In this document: positions 37,734-47,544 of the stretch, in pieces
Layout of the letters: every line of letters begins with the position of its first letter
How positions within the stretch are numbered: position 1 is the stretch's first letter
NCBI GenBank assembly: GCA_029541985.1
Contig: CP095414.1
Location: 2,515,001 to 2,579,000, forward strand
Reading direction: 5' to 3'
From: Bacteroidales bacterium F22
GTDB lineage: Bacteria > Bacteroidota > Bacteroidia > Bacteroidales > Bacteroidaceae
Length of the DNA stretch: 64,000 bases
The notes under the pieces: generated by a model
The model's input: only the letters and a program-made list of their open reading frames with translations
Databases searched by the model: none
What the model was told of the DNA's origin: nothing
Translations under genes and position numbers: made by a program

Positions 37734-39071
37734 TTAACGATTAAAAAGAAGAGCTTCTCCACGGTAATCCGCATCGACGATTTTCTTATCATAAACTAGA
37801 TGTCCATTGACAAATGTCTTATTGACCTTCCAGGTCAAGCGAGTATGGTCAAGAGGAGTCCAACCACATAAACTTAATATATCCGATTTATCCAACTGAT
37901 AGGGTTGAGTGTGTTTCAGCAAGACTAAATCAGCGGCATATCCCGGTTTGATAAATCCTCTGTCCTCAATATTGAAGCATCTGGCCGGATTGTGACACAT
38001 CATTTTCACGACTTGATGCAAGGGGAAATTACCTTTATCTGCAAGAGACAATACACTCAACAAAGCGTATTGTATCGAAGGGACTCCCGATAAAGCCTGG
38101 ATAGCACCTCCTTCTTTTTCTTTAGCTAGATGAGGCGCATGGTCAGTAGCGATGGTATCGATGATACCTGTTTTGACAGCACGACGCAAGGCCATTCGGT
38201 GTTTATTTGATTTGACCGCAGGATTGCATTTTATGCGAGCACCTTGGCCGATGTAATCCAATTCAGAAAAGACAAGATGAGGGACACAGATTTCAGCAGT
38301 GATATTAGGCGATTTATGATTCAAACTCTCTAGCATTTGCATTTCCATTTCAGTTGTTAGATGGAGTAAATGTAGTCGAGTGCCATATTCTTGAGCTAAT
38401 TTGACCGCATGAGATGATGAATTGTAGCAAACTAATTCGTTACGAATCTCACTATGCATCTGTATCGGCAAATCATATTCACCCTTGTAAGGATTCATGT
38501 GTAAATCAATCAGTTGTTGGTCTTCACAATGAGTTGCGACAAGAATAGGAGACTTCTTAAATATGCATTGCAAAGTATGGTTATCATCTACAAGCATGTT
38601 ACCCGTGCTTGCGCCCATAAACACTTTCACTCCGCAAGTACGTTTGACATCAAGTTTAGCTAAATCATCTATGTTATCATTTGTTGCTCCGAAATAACAC
38701 GAGTAATTGACTAGACAATTCTCTGCAAAATGTTGCATCTTATCTTTCCACGCTTCCAGCGTAATTGTCTGAGGTTTGGTGTTTGGCATATCCATGATAG
38801 AAGTGACACCACCAGCAGCGGCAGCCATACTCTCACTACGTACTGTGGCCTTGTATGTCAATCCAGGATCTCTGAAATGTACATGTCCATCGATAGCTCC
38901 AGGGATTAGCGTCAACCCTTTGGCCTCAATCACCTCATCACATTCTTTTTTAGGCATTTCTCCATTTGGAAGTACCTCCTTGATGATAGCACCTTCTATA
39001 ACTACCGACCCCTTAGACCGTTTTCCTTCGTTAATTATGTATGCATCTTTTATAAGTGTTCTTTTCTCCAT
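37734..39071 (-). CDS. pyrC: Dihydroorotase (class I)
   Basis: A 445-residue amidohydrolase that closes N-carbamoyl-aspartate to dihydroorotate in pyrimidine synthesis. Metal ligands H63 and H65 are in GHVHFRDPG, and the carboxylated lysine is in GVKVFMGAST near 147-156. VATHCED, LHLLHLTTEME and ATDHAPH follow in the expected order. The full set of ligands argues against the inactive PyrC-like paralogues seen beside PyrB. It lies 13 bp after the DPM1-like gene. Allantoinase is a less likely alternative. Confidence 0.9.
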   Translation of the reverse strand: MEKRTLIKDAYIINEGKRSKGSVVIEGAIIKEVLPNGEMPKKECDEVIEAKGLTLIPGAIDGHVHFRDPGLTYKATVRSESMAAAAGGVTSIMDMPNTKPQTITLEAWKDKMQHFAENCLVNYSCYFGATNDNIDDLAKLDVKRTCGVKVFMGASTGNMLVDDNHTLQCIFKKSPILVATHCEDQQLIDLHMNPYKGEYDLPIQMHSEIRNELVCYNSSSHAVKLAQEYGTRLHLLHLTTEMEMQMLESLNHKSPNITAEICVPHLVFSELDYIGQGARIKCNPAVKSNKHRMALRRAVKTGIIDTIATDHAPHLAKEKEGGAIQALSGVPSIQYALLSVLSLADKGNFPLHQVVKMMCHNPARCFNIEDRGFIKPGYAADLVLLKHTQPYQLDKSDILSLCGWTPLDHTRLTWKVNKTFVNGHLVYDKKIVDADYRGEALLFNR

Positions 39072-39084
39072 ATCTCTGTCCTGA

Positions 39085-39840
39085 TTATAATTTAAGTTTC
39101 TGAGGGTAGTTCTTAAACAAACTATGCCATTTCAACTGAATGACCCCAAAAACGGCCTCACTAAAAATACTAGAATCCATCTTTGAAGTTCCTAGTTCTC
39201 GGTTAATAAATATAACCGGGACCTCTTTGATAGTGTAGCCCATTTTGTAGGCCGTAAATTTCATTTCTATTTGAAAGGCATATCCTTTGAATCTGATAGC
39301 ATCTAAATTCATCTTTTCTAGAATCTCTCTTCTGTAACAGACAAATCCAGCAGTTGTATCGTGAATAGGCATTCGTGTAATCGTCCGTACATATTTCGAA
39401 GCATAATAGGACATTAGTACACGATTCATAGGCCAATTGACAACATTCACTCCGCTTATGTATCTGGAGCCGATACTCAAGTCAGCTCCTTGTTCTGCAC
39501 AAGCATCATAGAGTTTAAGTAAATCTTTCGGAGCATGTGAAAAGTCAGCATCCATTTCGAAGATATACTCAAAATTCCGTTCGAGTGCCCATTTAAATCC
39601 AGCAATATACGCCGTTCCTAAACCCAATTTCCCTTTTCGCTCTACGATATCAAGACGTCTATGATAAGGCGTTTGATGCTGGAGTTGTTTGACTATGTCA
39701 GCTGTGCCATCGGGAGAGCCGTCATCTAGAACGAGTACATGAAAATCTTTTGGCAAATCAAATATTGCTTTGATTATTGCTTCTATATTTTCGCATTCAT
39801 TATAGGTCGGAATAATTATGAGACTATCAACAATATGCAT
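39085..39840 (-). CDS. Polyprenol-phosphate mannosyltransferase, DPM1-like (GT2)
   Basis: A 251-residue GT2 glycosyltransferase. IIPTYNECENIEAII (8-22) opens the nucleotide-sugar fold, VLDDGSPDGT (37-46) and EMDADFSH (95-102) supply the metal-binding acidic residues, and FKGYAFQIEM near 188-197 is the DPM1 signature. No C-terminal membrane helices are present, as in soluble DPM1 types. It should transfer mannose from GDP-mannose to polyprenyl phosphate for use in protein or envelope glycosylation. It heads the minus-strand run DPM1-pyrC-phosphoesterase. Confidence 0.9.
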   Translation of the reverse strand: MHIVDSLIIIPTYNECENIEAIIKAIFDLPKDFHVLVLDDGSPDGTADIVKQLQHQTPYHRRLDIVERKGKLGLGTAYIAGFKWALERNFEYIFEMDADFSHAPKDLLKLYDACAEQGADLSIGSRYISGVNVVNWPMNRVLMSYYASKYVRTITRMPIHDTTAGFVCYRREILEKMNLDAIRFKGYAFQIEMKFTAYKMGYTIKEVPVIFINRELGTSKMDSSIFSEAVFGVIQLKWHSLFKNYPQKLKL

Positions 39841-39932
39841 CTTTTAAGAACTTATTTTTATGTTTTAATATTATGCATCGCAAAGTTACATCATTTTAGT
39901 GATTTTATACCGCTTAGAAACTTATAAATAGC

Positions 39933-39940
39933 TAAATTTG
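39933..39940 (+). promoter_or_regulatory. mfd promoter -7 element
   Basis: TAAATTTG matches TAnnTTTG exactly. It lies 95 bp before the preferred mfd start at 40028 and 59 bp before the earlier ATG. Confidence 0.5.
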
Positions 39941-40027
39941 CATTCTGCAAACTAGAAAAGTGATGTAAAATCATTCTTCTATCTACTTTATTTGCTTATA
40001 GAACTAAAATGTCGTGAATATTTCATA

Positions 40028-43000
40028 ATGAATAAAAAAACATCCACCCTCTCTTCATTGACAGCCATTTACGCTTCGCATAGATATAGTCAACCTATAT
40101 TGTCTCATTTGAAGAACGATACCCAATCACTTTTTATAAAAGGTTTTCACGGGTCCTCATCTCCATTCTTTTTTGGATATCTCTATGAGACCTTAGCAGA
40201 TAGGAGCATGCTTTTTGTTCTTAACAATTTAGAAGAGGCAGGCTATTTTTATCACGACTTATCTCAAATACTAGGAGATGATAAGGTACTCTTTTTTCCT
40301 TCTTCCTACAAGCGTAAAGTTATTGATGGTCAAGTAGATGATGCTAATGTCATCATGAGAACAGAAGCGCTAGCCGTATTGGAGAATGAGCAACACGTAG
40401 CCATTGTCACTTATCCTGAAGCACTGGCTGAAAAGGTAGTCAGTGTCAGTCAATTTGAGACTAGTCGTATTCAGATTCAAAGGCTACAAGAGATTGATCC
40501 TTCGGACCTCACTGATCAGTTGAATAAACTAGACTTTGAATTTGTTGATTACGTATACGAACCAGGTCAATACGCCGTTCGTGGAAGCATTATTGATGTC
40601 TATTCATACAGTTCAGAAGAGCCTTTTCGTTTAGACTTTTTTGGAGAAGAAATCGATAGCATTCGTACGTTTGATATCTCCAGTCAATTATCTATAGAGC
40701 AATTAGACGCCATTACGATTATTCCAAAATTCAAAATAAAAAATGAAGAGCGTGTCTCTTTATTGCGTTTTTTTCCACCAAAAGCACCTATTTGTCTCAG
40801 AGACGCCGCATGGGTGATGGAAGCAATGGATGCGCAAAAGGAACTCTCTCTGAGTGATAAATCTCGAGAGATGCACGATGACGACGTTAATCTCGATGCC
40901 CTCTTCATCCAAAGTGAAGAATTCATGGAAGAGTTTGTCAACCGTCACACGATTCAATTCGGCAACAAAGCCATAGGCAAAGTCAAGGAATATGACTTCC
41001 ATGCCATGCAGCAACCCCTCTTTCATAAGAATTTTGATTTGGTGACCACTACATTTGCAGAATATGTAGACCGGGGCTATCAACTCTACATTTGCAGTGA
41101 CAGTGAGAAACAACATGATCGTATCGACGAGATACTCAAGGCACATGGAGCCAAATTTTCCTTTATCCCCATCACTCATACAGTTCACGAAGGATTTATC
41201 GACAACGACCTACTTATTGGTGTTTTTACGGACCATCAAATCTTTGACCGATTTCATAAATTTAGTCTGAGAAGTGAACGAGCACGTACAGGAAAACTAA
41301 GCTTGAGTTTAAAAGAACTCACCCAGTTTGAAGTCGGCGACTATGTGGTTCATACCGACCATGGAATTGGTCGATTCCAAGGACTGATGCGTATACAGCA
41401 AGGCAATGCCACACAAGAAGTCATGAAATTGACTTACTCAAGAGAAGACTCAGTATTTGTCTCTATTCATTCATTGCATAAGGTATCCAAGTATAAGAGT
41501 AAAGATGGCGAATCCCCTCGTCTGAGTCAACTCGGTTCTGGTGCGTGGGTACGTCTCAAACAGAAGACCAAAGGCAAACTCAAAGATATAGCTCGCGATT
41601 TGATTAAATTGTACAGTCAGCGTAAGAAAAATAAGGGATTTGCTTTCTCGCCAGACAGTTTCATGCAACGAGAACTCGAGGCTAGTTTTCGCTATGAAGA
41701 TACTCCAGACCAATTAAAGGCTACGCAAGACGTCAAAGCCGATATGGAAGGAGAACGGCCTATGGACCGTTTGATTTGTGGTGATGTTGGATTTGGTAAG
41801 ACAGAGATAGCTATTCGAGCAGCCTTCAAAGCCGTCACCGACAACAAACAAGTAGCCGTCCTTGTCCCTACCACGGTATTGGCTTATCAGCATATGCAAA
41901 GTTTTGCCAAACGCCTCAAAGACATGCCATGTAAAGTGGAGTACTTAAGTCGTGCTCGCTCTAGTAAACAACGAAGTAACATCTTAAAAGGCCTCAAGTC
42001 AGGAGAAATAAACATCATAATCGGTACCCATCAACTACTAAATAAGTCCATTCAATTTAAAGATTTAGGACTGCTTATTGTTGATGAGGAACAGAAGTTT
42101 GGTGTCAGCGTGAAAGAAAAATTACGTCATCTCAAGGCCAATATTGATACCTTGACCCTTACGGCGACACCCATCCCACGAACACTACAATTCAGTCTTA
42201 TCGGAGCACGAGATTTAAGTGTGATATCTACTCCTCCACCTAATCGTCAACCCGTACAGACCGAAGTGCACACCTTCTCTTCAGACGTTATATCCGACGC
42301 AGTTCGCTTTGAATTGGGACGCAATGGACAACTCTTTTTTGTTACTAACCGTATCTCCAATCTTGAAGATATACGACAGCTCATCAAGCGAGAAGTACCA
42401 GATTGTAGATGTTGTATCGGTCATGGACAGATGAACCCAGCAGATTTGGAGAAAGTCATCATGGACTTCATCAATCACGAATATGATGTATTGATAGCTA
42501 CGACCATCATCGAAAATGGAATCGACATGTCCAATGTAAATACCATTATCATTAACAACGCACAACATTTCGGACTCTCTGCTCTTCACCAATTACGAGG
42601 ACGAGTAGGGCGTAGTAACCGCAAAGCCTTTTGTTATCTCTTAGCTCCTCCATTGTCTGTACTTCCTCAAGATTCTCGTAGGCGATTACAAGCTATCGAG
42701 AACTATAGTGATTTGGGTAGTGGCATACATATCGCCATGCAAGACTTAGACATTCGTGGAGCTGGAAACCTTCTTGGTGCCGAACAAAGTGGTTTCGTTG
42801 CCGACCTAGGTTATGAGACCTATCAGAAGATCTTGAACGAAGCAGTTCAGGAACTCAAGATAGACGAGTTCGCAGACCTATATGATGAAGGCAAAGCAGC
42901 CAATGTACCCGATACACAAGCTGAAGGAGATGAATTTATCAAAGAGACCACTATCGAAAGTGATATGGAACTGTTGTTGCCATCAATCTATATTCCATCC

Positions 43001-43396
43001 AATTCAGAACGAATGCTTCTCTATCGTGAACTAGATGGATTTATCTTAGATGAAGAAGTTGATGCCTTTGCTACTCGTTTGGTTGACCGTTTCGGTCCCA
43101 TCCCTGTTGAGGCTAAGAACCTCTTGAAAGTAGTACCACTAAAACGTCTTGCAGCTAAGATAGGAATAGAACGGCTTGTTCTTAGAAATGAAGCCATGTC
43201 TCTTTACTTCATAGGAAATCAAGAAAGTGCCTACTATCAGAGTATAGCCTTCGGGAAAGTGCTTAAGTATATCCAATCGCACCCCAAGGAGATAAAGACC
43301 AATGTGAAGAAAAAAGGATTTTACATACGAATCAGCCATATCAATACGATTGACAAGGCCGTTTCCTGTCTTCGAGAAATCAAAGCCATGCCCTAA
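40028..43396 (+). CDS. mfd: Transcription-repair coupling factor Mfd
   Basis: A large SF2 translocase (1122 residues from the ATG at 40028, MNKKTSTL; an earlier in-frame ATG at 39992 adds 12 residues without family support). The UvrB-like N-terminal region includes YEPGQYAVRGSIIDVY and DFFGEEIDSIR, the RNA-polymerase-interacting CarD-like domain follows (GDYVVHTDHGIGRFQGL), then helicase motifs GDVGFGKTEIA, VDEEQKFG, TLTATPIPRTL, and IENGIDMSNVNTII with QLRGRVGR. It removes stalled RNA polymerase and recruits UvrA. It is a single gene with its own promoter, convergent with mltG. Confidence 0.97.
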   Translation: MNKKTSTLSSLTAIYASHRYSQPILSHLKNDTQSLFIKGFHGSSSPFFFGYLYETLADRSMLFVLNNLEEAGYFYHDLSQILGDDKVLFFPSSYKRKVIDGQVDDANVIMRTEALAVLENEQHVAIVTYPEALAEKVVSVSQFETSRIQIQRLQEIDPSDLTDQLNKLDFEFVDYVYEPGQYAVRGSIIDVYSYSSEEPFRLDFFGEEIDSIRTFDISSQLSIEQLDAITIIPKFKIKNEERVSLLRFFPPKAPICLRDAAWVMEAMDAQKELSLSDKSREMHDDDVNLDALFIQSEEFMEEFVNRHTIQFGNKAIGKVKEYDFHAMQQPLFHKNFDLVTTTFAEYVDRGYQLYICSDSEKQHDRIDEILKAHGAKFSFIPITHTVHEGFIDNDLLIGVFTDHQIFDRFHKFSLRSERARTGKLSLSLKELTQFEVGDYVVHTDHGIGRFQGLMRIQQGNATQEVMKLTYSREDSVFVSIHSLHKVSKYKSKDGESPRLSQLGSGAWVRLKQKTKGKLKDIARDLIKLYSQRKKNKGFAFSPDSFMQRELEASFRYEDTPDQLKATQDVKADMEGERPMDRLICGDVGFGKTEIAIRAAFKAVTDNKQVAVLVPTTVLAYQHMQSFAKRLKDMPCKVEYLSRARSSKQRSNILKGLKSGEINIIIGTHQLLNKSIQFKDLGLLIVDEEQKFGVSVKEKLRHLKANIDTLTLTATPIPRTLQFSLIGARDLSVISTPPPNRQPVQTEVHTFSSDVISDAVRFELGRNGQLFFVTNRISNLEDIRQLIKREVPDCRCCIGHGQMNPADLEKVIMDFINHEYDVLIATTIIENGIDMSNVNTIIINNAQHFGLSALHQLRGRVGRSNRKAFCYLLAPPLSVLPQDSRRRLQAIENYSDLGSGIHIAMQDLDIRGAGNLLGAEQSGFVADLGYETYQKILNEAVQELKIDEFADLYDEGKAANVPDTQAEGDEFIKETTIESDMELLLPSIYIPSNSERMLLYRELDGFILDEEVDAFATRLVDRFGPIPVEAKNLLKVVPLKRLAAKIGIERLVLRNEAMSLYFIGNQESAYYQSIAFGKVLKYIQSHPKEIKTNVKKKGFYIRISHINTIDKAVSCLREIKAMP

Positions 43397-43457
43397 GCGT
43401 CAGGACATGGGACATTTTCGGACCAATTGTTCGACACAGATCGGATATCATCCTGAT

Positions 43458-44474
43458 TTACTTGTATATTTTTAGTCGATTGAGCGCTGCCTGATACTTT
43501 CGTGCATTGCGATTGTGTTCGCTTAATGTGCGAGCGAAGTTGTGTGTACCAGAGAAATCCTCTTTGGCACACATATACAGATAATGATGTTTTTGTGCAT
43601 GCAATACAGCATTGATAGCTTGTAGACTAGCCATAGCGATAGGTGCAGGAGGCAAGCCCAGATACTTGTAGGTATTGAAGGGTGAATTTACTTGAGTGTC
43701 TTTAGTCAATACACGTTTCTTTTCCCAATCTCCAAGTGCATACTTCACCGTAGGATCTGATTGGAGAGGAATGCCCTTGCGCAATCGATTCAGATAAAGC
43801 CCAGCGACGGTAGGCATCTCAGCTACATTATTTGTCTCTTGAGCTACTATCGATGCCAAAATACTTACCTCGTGAGGAGTTAATCCTATCTTATCGGCCA
43901 AAGTAAGTCGGTCTTTATTCCAATAATCCTTATATTCTTTTTTCAGACGTTGTTCAAGTTTCCCCGCAGAAATATTCCAATAGACCTCATACGTATTGGG
44001 CAGACACCAATAAATAGCATCACTATCTTTGAGAATAGAAGCCACTTCTTGTTCTGAAATCATCAGTTGAGACGCGATAGACTCATTAAGAAGAAGCAGT
44101 TCTCGTTTGCTACCGACTACTAATTTTACTGGAGTCTGTAATCGACCGATGAACTTATTGAGTAAGGTGCGAGGAGAATCCTCAGGTGAGAGTATATAGT
44201 GTCCCGTTCCAAAGACACGCCCATCTTCCCCATGCTTATATCCTTTGATCTCTGCAAGCATAGGAAACAACCCCATATCTGCTTCAGGACTTCTCTTTTT
44301 GATTTCCTTAATCAACATATCCAGATTGGTGTCGGGATAGATATACACCGAAATCGATTGCTCTATATTTAAGCATGGGCTAGTGAAACGATAATACGTT
44401 TTACCAACAAAGAGTCCTGCTGCCACCAAGCAAAGAGTCAGCACAAAGAGCAGGATACTATTACGTCTTTTCAT
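43458..44474 (-). CDS. mltG: Endolytic peptidoglycan transglycosylase MltG
   Basis: An inner-membrane protein that cleaves nascent glycan strands to set chain length. I prefer the ATG at 44474 (MKRRNSILLF, 338 residues), 10 bp after the lpxB stop; an earlier ATG at 44513 would overlap lpxB. One transmembrane helix lies near 4-24 and a LysM-like domain follows. The catalytic core has LASIVAQETNNVAEMPTVAGLYLNRL with the catalytic Glu, and QSDPTVKYALGD. The end motif NPF-like VNSPFNTYKYLGLPPAPIA is typical. It is the last gene of the surE-lpxB-mltG run. Confidence 0.94.
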   Translation of the reverse strand: MKRRNSILLFVLTLCLVAAGLFVGKTYYRFTSPCLNIEQSISVYIYPDTNLDMLIKEIKKRSPEADMGLFPMLAEIKGYKHGEDGRVFGTGHYILSPEDSPRTLLNKFIGRLQTPVKLVVGSKRELLLLNESIASQLMISEQEVASILKDSDAIYWCLPNTYEVYWNISAGKLEQRLKKEYKDYWNKDRLTLADKIGLTPHEVSILASIVAQETNNVAEMPTVAGLYLNRLRKGIPLQSDPTVKYALGDWEKKRVLTKDTQVNSPFNTYKYLGLPPAPIAMASLQAINAVLHAQKHHYLYMCAKEDFSGTHNFARTLSEHNRNARKYQAALNRLKIYK

Positions 44475-44484
44475 CAGTCGAAAC

Positions 44485-45639
44485 TTATTTAGATATTGAC
44501 TTTCGTGAACCATACTTGATGATACCCGCTGCAGCTCTATCTGGAGCTCCAGGGTCTCCCAGATCCTCTCTCATCTGACGATAAGCCTCCAATTGAGCTA
44601 CCCGTTGAGGACTCTCTTCAGGGAGCAAAGCGGCTAAGTGAGTTTGAATATTCGCTACAGAAAATGTATCAGCGACCAATTCAGGGATACCCTCTTTGTC
44701 TAGAATCAAATTGGGAAGAGATATATATTTTACCTTCAGCAATTTTGTTCTCAACCAACCAATCAATTTAGGGAGCATCGTAGAATAGCAAACGACCTGA
44801 GGCACGTCAAATAGAGCGGTCTCAAGAGCTGCTGTACCTGAGGTGACCAATGCTGCATGGCTATGTTGGAGCAACGGGTAGGTCGCATCAAGGAGCACCT
44901 TCACTCTCGTCTGGTCTGTAAATTGCTTATAAAAATCAGGATTGATTCCCGGGGCTCCGGCAAGGATCAATTGATAATCCGTCATCTCATCGACAGCCTC
45001 AATCATGTCAGGGAGATTATCTTTAATCTCATTGACCCTACTTCCAGCTAGCAGAGCGATGATAGGTCGTTCGTCCAAGGCATATTCTTTGCGAAAAGCC
45101 GTCCCATCTGTAGGATGTTCTTGTTTGTACGCAGTAATCTCATCTACCGTAGGATTTCCCACATAATGGATAGGATATTGATGTTTCCCCTCAAAGAAAG
45201 GAACTTCAAACGGAAGGATAGAGAAGAGTTCATCGACATCGTGTTTGATTTTCTTGATGCGTCCCTCTTTCCAAGCCCAAATCTTAGGAGAAATATAATA
45301 ATGAATAGGGATAGTCGTCAGCTGATGAATATCTTTAGCTATCCTAAGATTAAATCCTGGATAGTCGACAAGAATTAATCGGTCTGGTCCCCATGCTATG
45401 ATATCTTCTTTGCATTGTTTCATGGCCCGCAATATAGTTCGAAGATGCAGCAGTACAGGGATAAATTGCATGTAAGCCAATTCTTTGTAATCCCGCACTT
45501 GTGTTCCTCCTACAGCTTTCATCATGTCTCCACCAAAGAAACGGAAAGACGCTTCTGGGTCTTGTTTTTTCAGTGAACGCATCAGATGAGATGCATGTAA
45601 ATCGCCAGAGGCCTCCCCCGCAATAAGATAATATTTCAT
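44485..45639 (-). CDS. lpxB: Lipid-A-disaccharide synthase
   Basis: A 384-residue GT19 glycosyltransferase that joins UDP-2,3-diacylglucosamine and lipid X. The N-terminal YYLIAGEASGDLHASHL (3-19) and FRFFGGDMM are family signatures, as are YYISPKIWAWKEGRIKKIK near 134-152 and LLAGSRVNEIKDN. TSGTAALETALF near 273-284 is the sugar-nucleotide site. The length is normal. It is a membrane-peripheral enzyme of outer-membrane synthesis. surE lies 67 bp upstream on the same strand. Confidence 0.96.
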   Translation of the reverse strand: MKYYLIAGEASGDLHASHLMRSLKKQDPEASFRFFGGDMMKAVGGTQVRDYKELAYMQFIPVLLHLRTILRAMKQCKEDIIAWGPDRLILVDYPGFNLRIAKDIHQLTTIPIHYYISPKIWAWKEGRIKKIKHDVDELFSILPFEVPFFEGKHQYPIHYVGNPTVDEITAYKQEHPTDGTAFRKEYALDERPIIALLAGSRVNEIKDNLPDMIEAVDEMTDYQLILAGAPGINPDFYKQFTDQTRVKVLLDATYPLLQHSHAALVTSGTAALETALFDVPQVVCYSTMLPKLIGWLRTKLLKVKYISLPNLILDKEGIPELVADTFSVANIQTHLAALLPEESPQRVAQLEAYRQMREDLGDPGAPDRAAAGIIKYGSRKSISK

Positions 45640-45706
45640 AGCATTACTATTTTTTGTTTGGACGCATTTTCTCCAATCATGTAAATCTTCTCTATCGAGA
45701 ATATGA

Positions 45707-46498
45707 TTAGTTATCTTTATTTTCAGACAATGACCAATCCCATTGTGTCATCTTCTCGTTGAGAGTATAATCAGTCAGGTCAACTTTTGCAGTGACGATA
45801 GCTACATACCCATTGGCAAGAGCCCATGCATCATTCCCTGTATTCTCTGGGTCTAAATTTTCCATGTATCCAGCCATCCAATAGAAAGTCTCCCCGAACG
45901 GATGATTAAATGGTTCATATTCCTTGACCCATTGTGTCTTGGCCTGAGAACAAATCTTTATTCCTTTCAAGTCAGGTGTGTCAGGGAAGTTCACGTTTAG
46001 ACAAGTCATAGCAGGAAGTCCATTTTCCATCACTTGTGTGACAATTTTCTTGACATAAGGACCACAAGGGTCGAAATCAGCATCTTGGGTATAATTGCAA
46101 AGTGAAAATCCGATACTAGGGATATTGTTGATAGCTCCTTCGATGACGATACCCATTGTCCCTGAATAATGGACATTCACGCCTGAATTGTCTCCATGAT
46201 TGATTCCACCAATGACCAAATCAGGAGTACGAGTCAGAATAGTACTCAATGCTAATTTGACACAATCAGTAGGTGTCCCCGTACATTTATAAACAGTAAG
46301 TCCTACTTCTTGACGGACTTTACTATAATGGAGAGGTGATTTTATTGTTAGAGCTGTAGCATATCCTGAACGCGCTACATCGGGAGAAACCACTACGATA
46401 TCTCCGATAGGACGGAGGAAACGAATCAGTGCACTGATTCCTTTTGCTTGGAAGCCATCGTCATTTGAAATGAGGATAAGCGGGCGATTATTTGCCAT
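45707..46498 (-). CDS. surE: 5'/3'-nucleotidase SurE
   Basis: A 263-residue survival protein with phosphatase activity on nucleoside monophosphates. The metal-binding ISNDDGFQAKGI (10-21) gives N12-D13-D14, and VSPDVARSGYATALT near 38-52 supplies the conserved Ser. GGINHGDNSGVNVHYSGT near 98-115 is the third motif with the metal-binding Asn. The length is normal. It is the first gene of the surE-lpxB-mltG operon and has the clearest full promoter in the window on its strand. Confidence 0.95.
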   Translation of the reverse strand: MANNRPLILISNDDGFQAKGISALIRFLRPIGDIVVVSPDVARSGYATALTIKSPLHYSKVRQEVGLTVYKCTGTPTDCVKLALSTILTRTPDLVIGGINHGDNSGVNVHYSGTMGIVIEGAINNIPSIGFSLCNYTQDADFDPCGPYVKKIVTQVMENGLPAMTCLNVNFPDTPDLKGIKICSQAKTQWVKEYEPFNHPFGETFYWMAGYMENLDPENTGNDAWALANGYVAIVTAKVDLTDYTLNEKMTQWDWSLSENKDN

Positions 46499-46572
46499 AA
46501 TTGTATATTTTTTTTGCTAAGAAAGTAGTGAGAGGATCATCCAATAGGATTATCTCATCATTAAATTGCTGA

Positions 46573-46603
46573 CAAACTTAACTCAATTTTCACACTTAAG
46601 CAA
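46573..46603 (-). promoter_or_regulatory. surE-lpxB-mltG promoter (-33/-7)
   Basis: On the minus strand a TTG (46601-46603, within CTTG) is followed after exactly 20 nt by TAAGTTTG (46573-46580), a full match to the Bacteroidetes TTG-N19-21-TAnnTTTG promoter. It lies 75 bp before the surE start. Confidence 0.65.
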
Positions 46604-46713
46604 GTACGTTATTGAAATTTATCTTTTTATAAATAATGACAATCTTCCATTAAATCCATCGAAATAGGGGCAATGATATCTCCGAATCTAGTGTCTTTTT
46701 GTTTGGAAAAGTG

Positions 46714-46721
46714 TATATTTG
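46714..46721 (+). promoter_or_regulatory. parA promoter -7 element
   Basis: TATATTTG matches TAnnTTTG, about 40-50 bp before the parA start. TTTG words occur upstream (46698-46705) but at only 8-12 nt spacing, so the -33 assignment is unclear. Confidence 0.5.
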
Positions 46722-46764
46722 CATCGGTGAGTAGTCCAACTGTCAATCATCTCACTTTATGAAT

Positions 46765-47532
46765 ATGGGAAAAATTATAGCACTAGCTAATCAGAAAGGC
46801 GGAGTAGGTAAGACAACTACGACCATTAATTTGGGAGCATCTCTTGCTACATTAGAGAAGAAAGTTCTAGTTGTAGATGCCGATCCGCAAGCAAACACCT
46901 CGTCTGGCCTAGGTATAGACGTAAGAAAGGTGGATATTTCAATATACGAATGTTTAATCGGCGAAGGAAAGATTGCCGAGGCAGTGTGTGATACCGAATT
47001 GCATACCCTCAAGGTGATTCCTTCACATATCAATTTAGTCGGAGCGGAAATCGAAATGCTTGACATGCCAAAGCGTGAACGCATCTTACGTAATCTTCTT
47101 CATGACGTGAAAGACGATTATGACTACATCTTGATTGACTGCAGCCCTTCTCTTGGACTTATTACCGTAAATGCGCTGACAGCAGCTGACTCTGTGGTGA
47201 TACCTGTACAAGCAGAATACCTTTCATTAGAGGGGGTGAGTAAACTACTCAATACGATAAAAATAATCAAGAAAAGACTCAATCCGGCTCTTGATATAGA
47301 AGGATTTTTAGTCACTATGTATGATTCTCGTCTCAGACAATCCAATCAGGTATATGATGAGTTGAAGAATCATTTTAGAGAACTCGTATTTAAAACAGTG
47401 ATCCAGCGTAATGTACGATTGAGTGAAGCACCTAGTTATGGTATCCCTACCATTCTATATGATGCAGACTCTACCGGAGCACGTAACTATATGAATTTAG
47501 CAAAAGAGCTAATTAGTAAAAACGAAAAATAG
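46765..47532 (+). CDS. parA: Chromosome-partitioning ATPase ParA
   Basis: A 255-residue MinD/ParA-type ATPase (an earlier ATG at 46759 adds Met-Asn). The deviant Walker A is KGGVGKTTT near 11-19 with the signature first Lys. VVDADPQANTSSGLG and ILIDCSPSLGL supply the Walker A' and B motifs. It binds DNA non-specifically in its ATP form and moves ParB-parS complexes. It lies 12 bp upstream of parB in the same operon. This is a chromosomal-type pair. Confidence 0.96.
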   Translation: MGKIIALANQKGGVGKTTTTINLGASLATLEKKVLVVDADPQANTSSGLGIDVRKVDISIYECLIGEGKIAEAVCDTELHTLKVIPSHINLVGAEIEMLDMPKRERILRNLLHDVKDDYDYILIDCSPSLGLITVNALTAADSVVIPVQAEYLSLEGVSKLLNTIKIIKKRLNPALDIEGFLVTMYDSRLRQSNQVYDELKNHFRELVFKTVIQRNVRLSEAPSYGIPTILYDADSTGARNYMNLAKELISKNEK

Positions 47533-47544
47533 GATATCCCTTCA

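Noticed and set aside
43397-43457. Inverted repeat between mfd and mltG as a strong terminator
   Set aside because: GTCAGGA and TCCTGAT can pair, but they are about 45 nt apart with no T run, so support is too weak to annotate.
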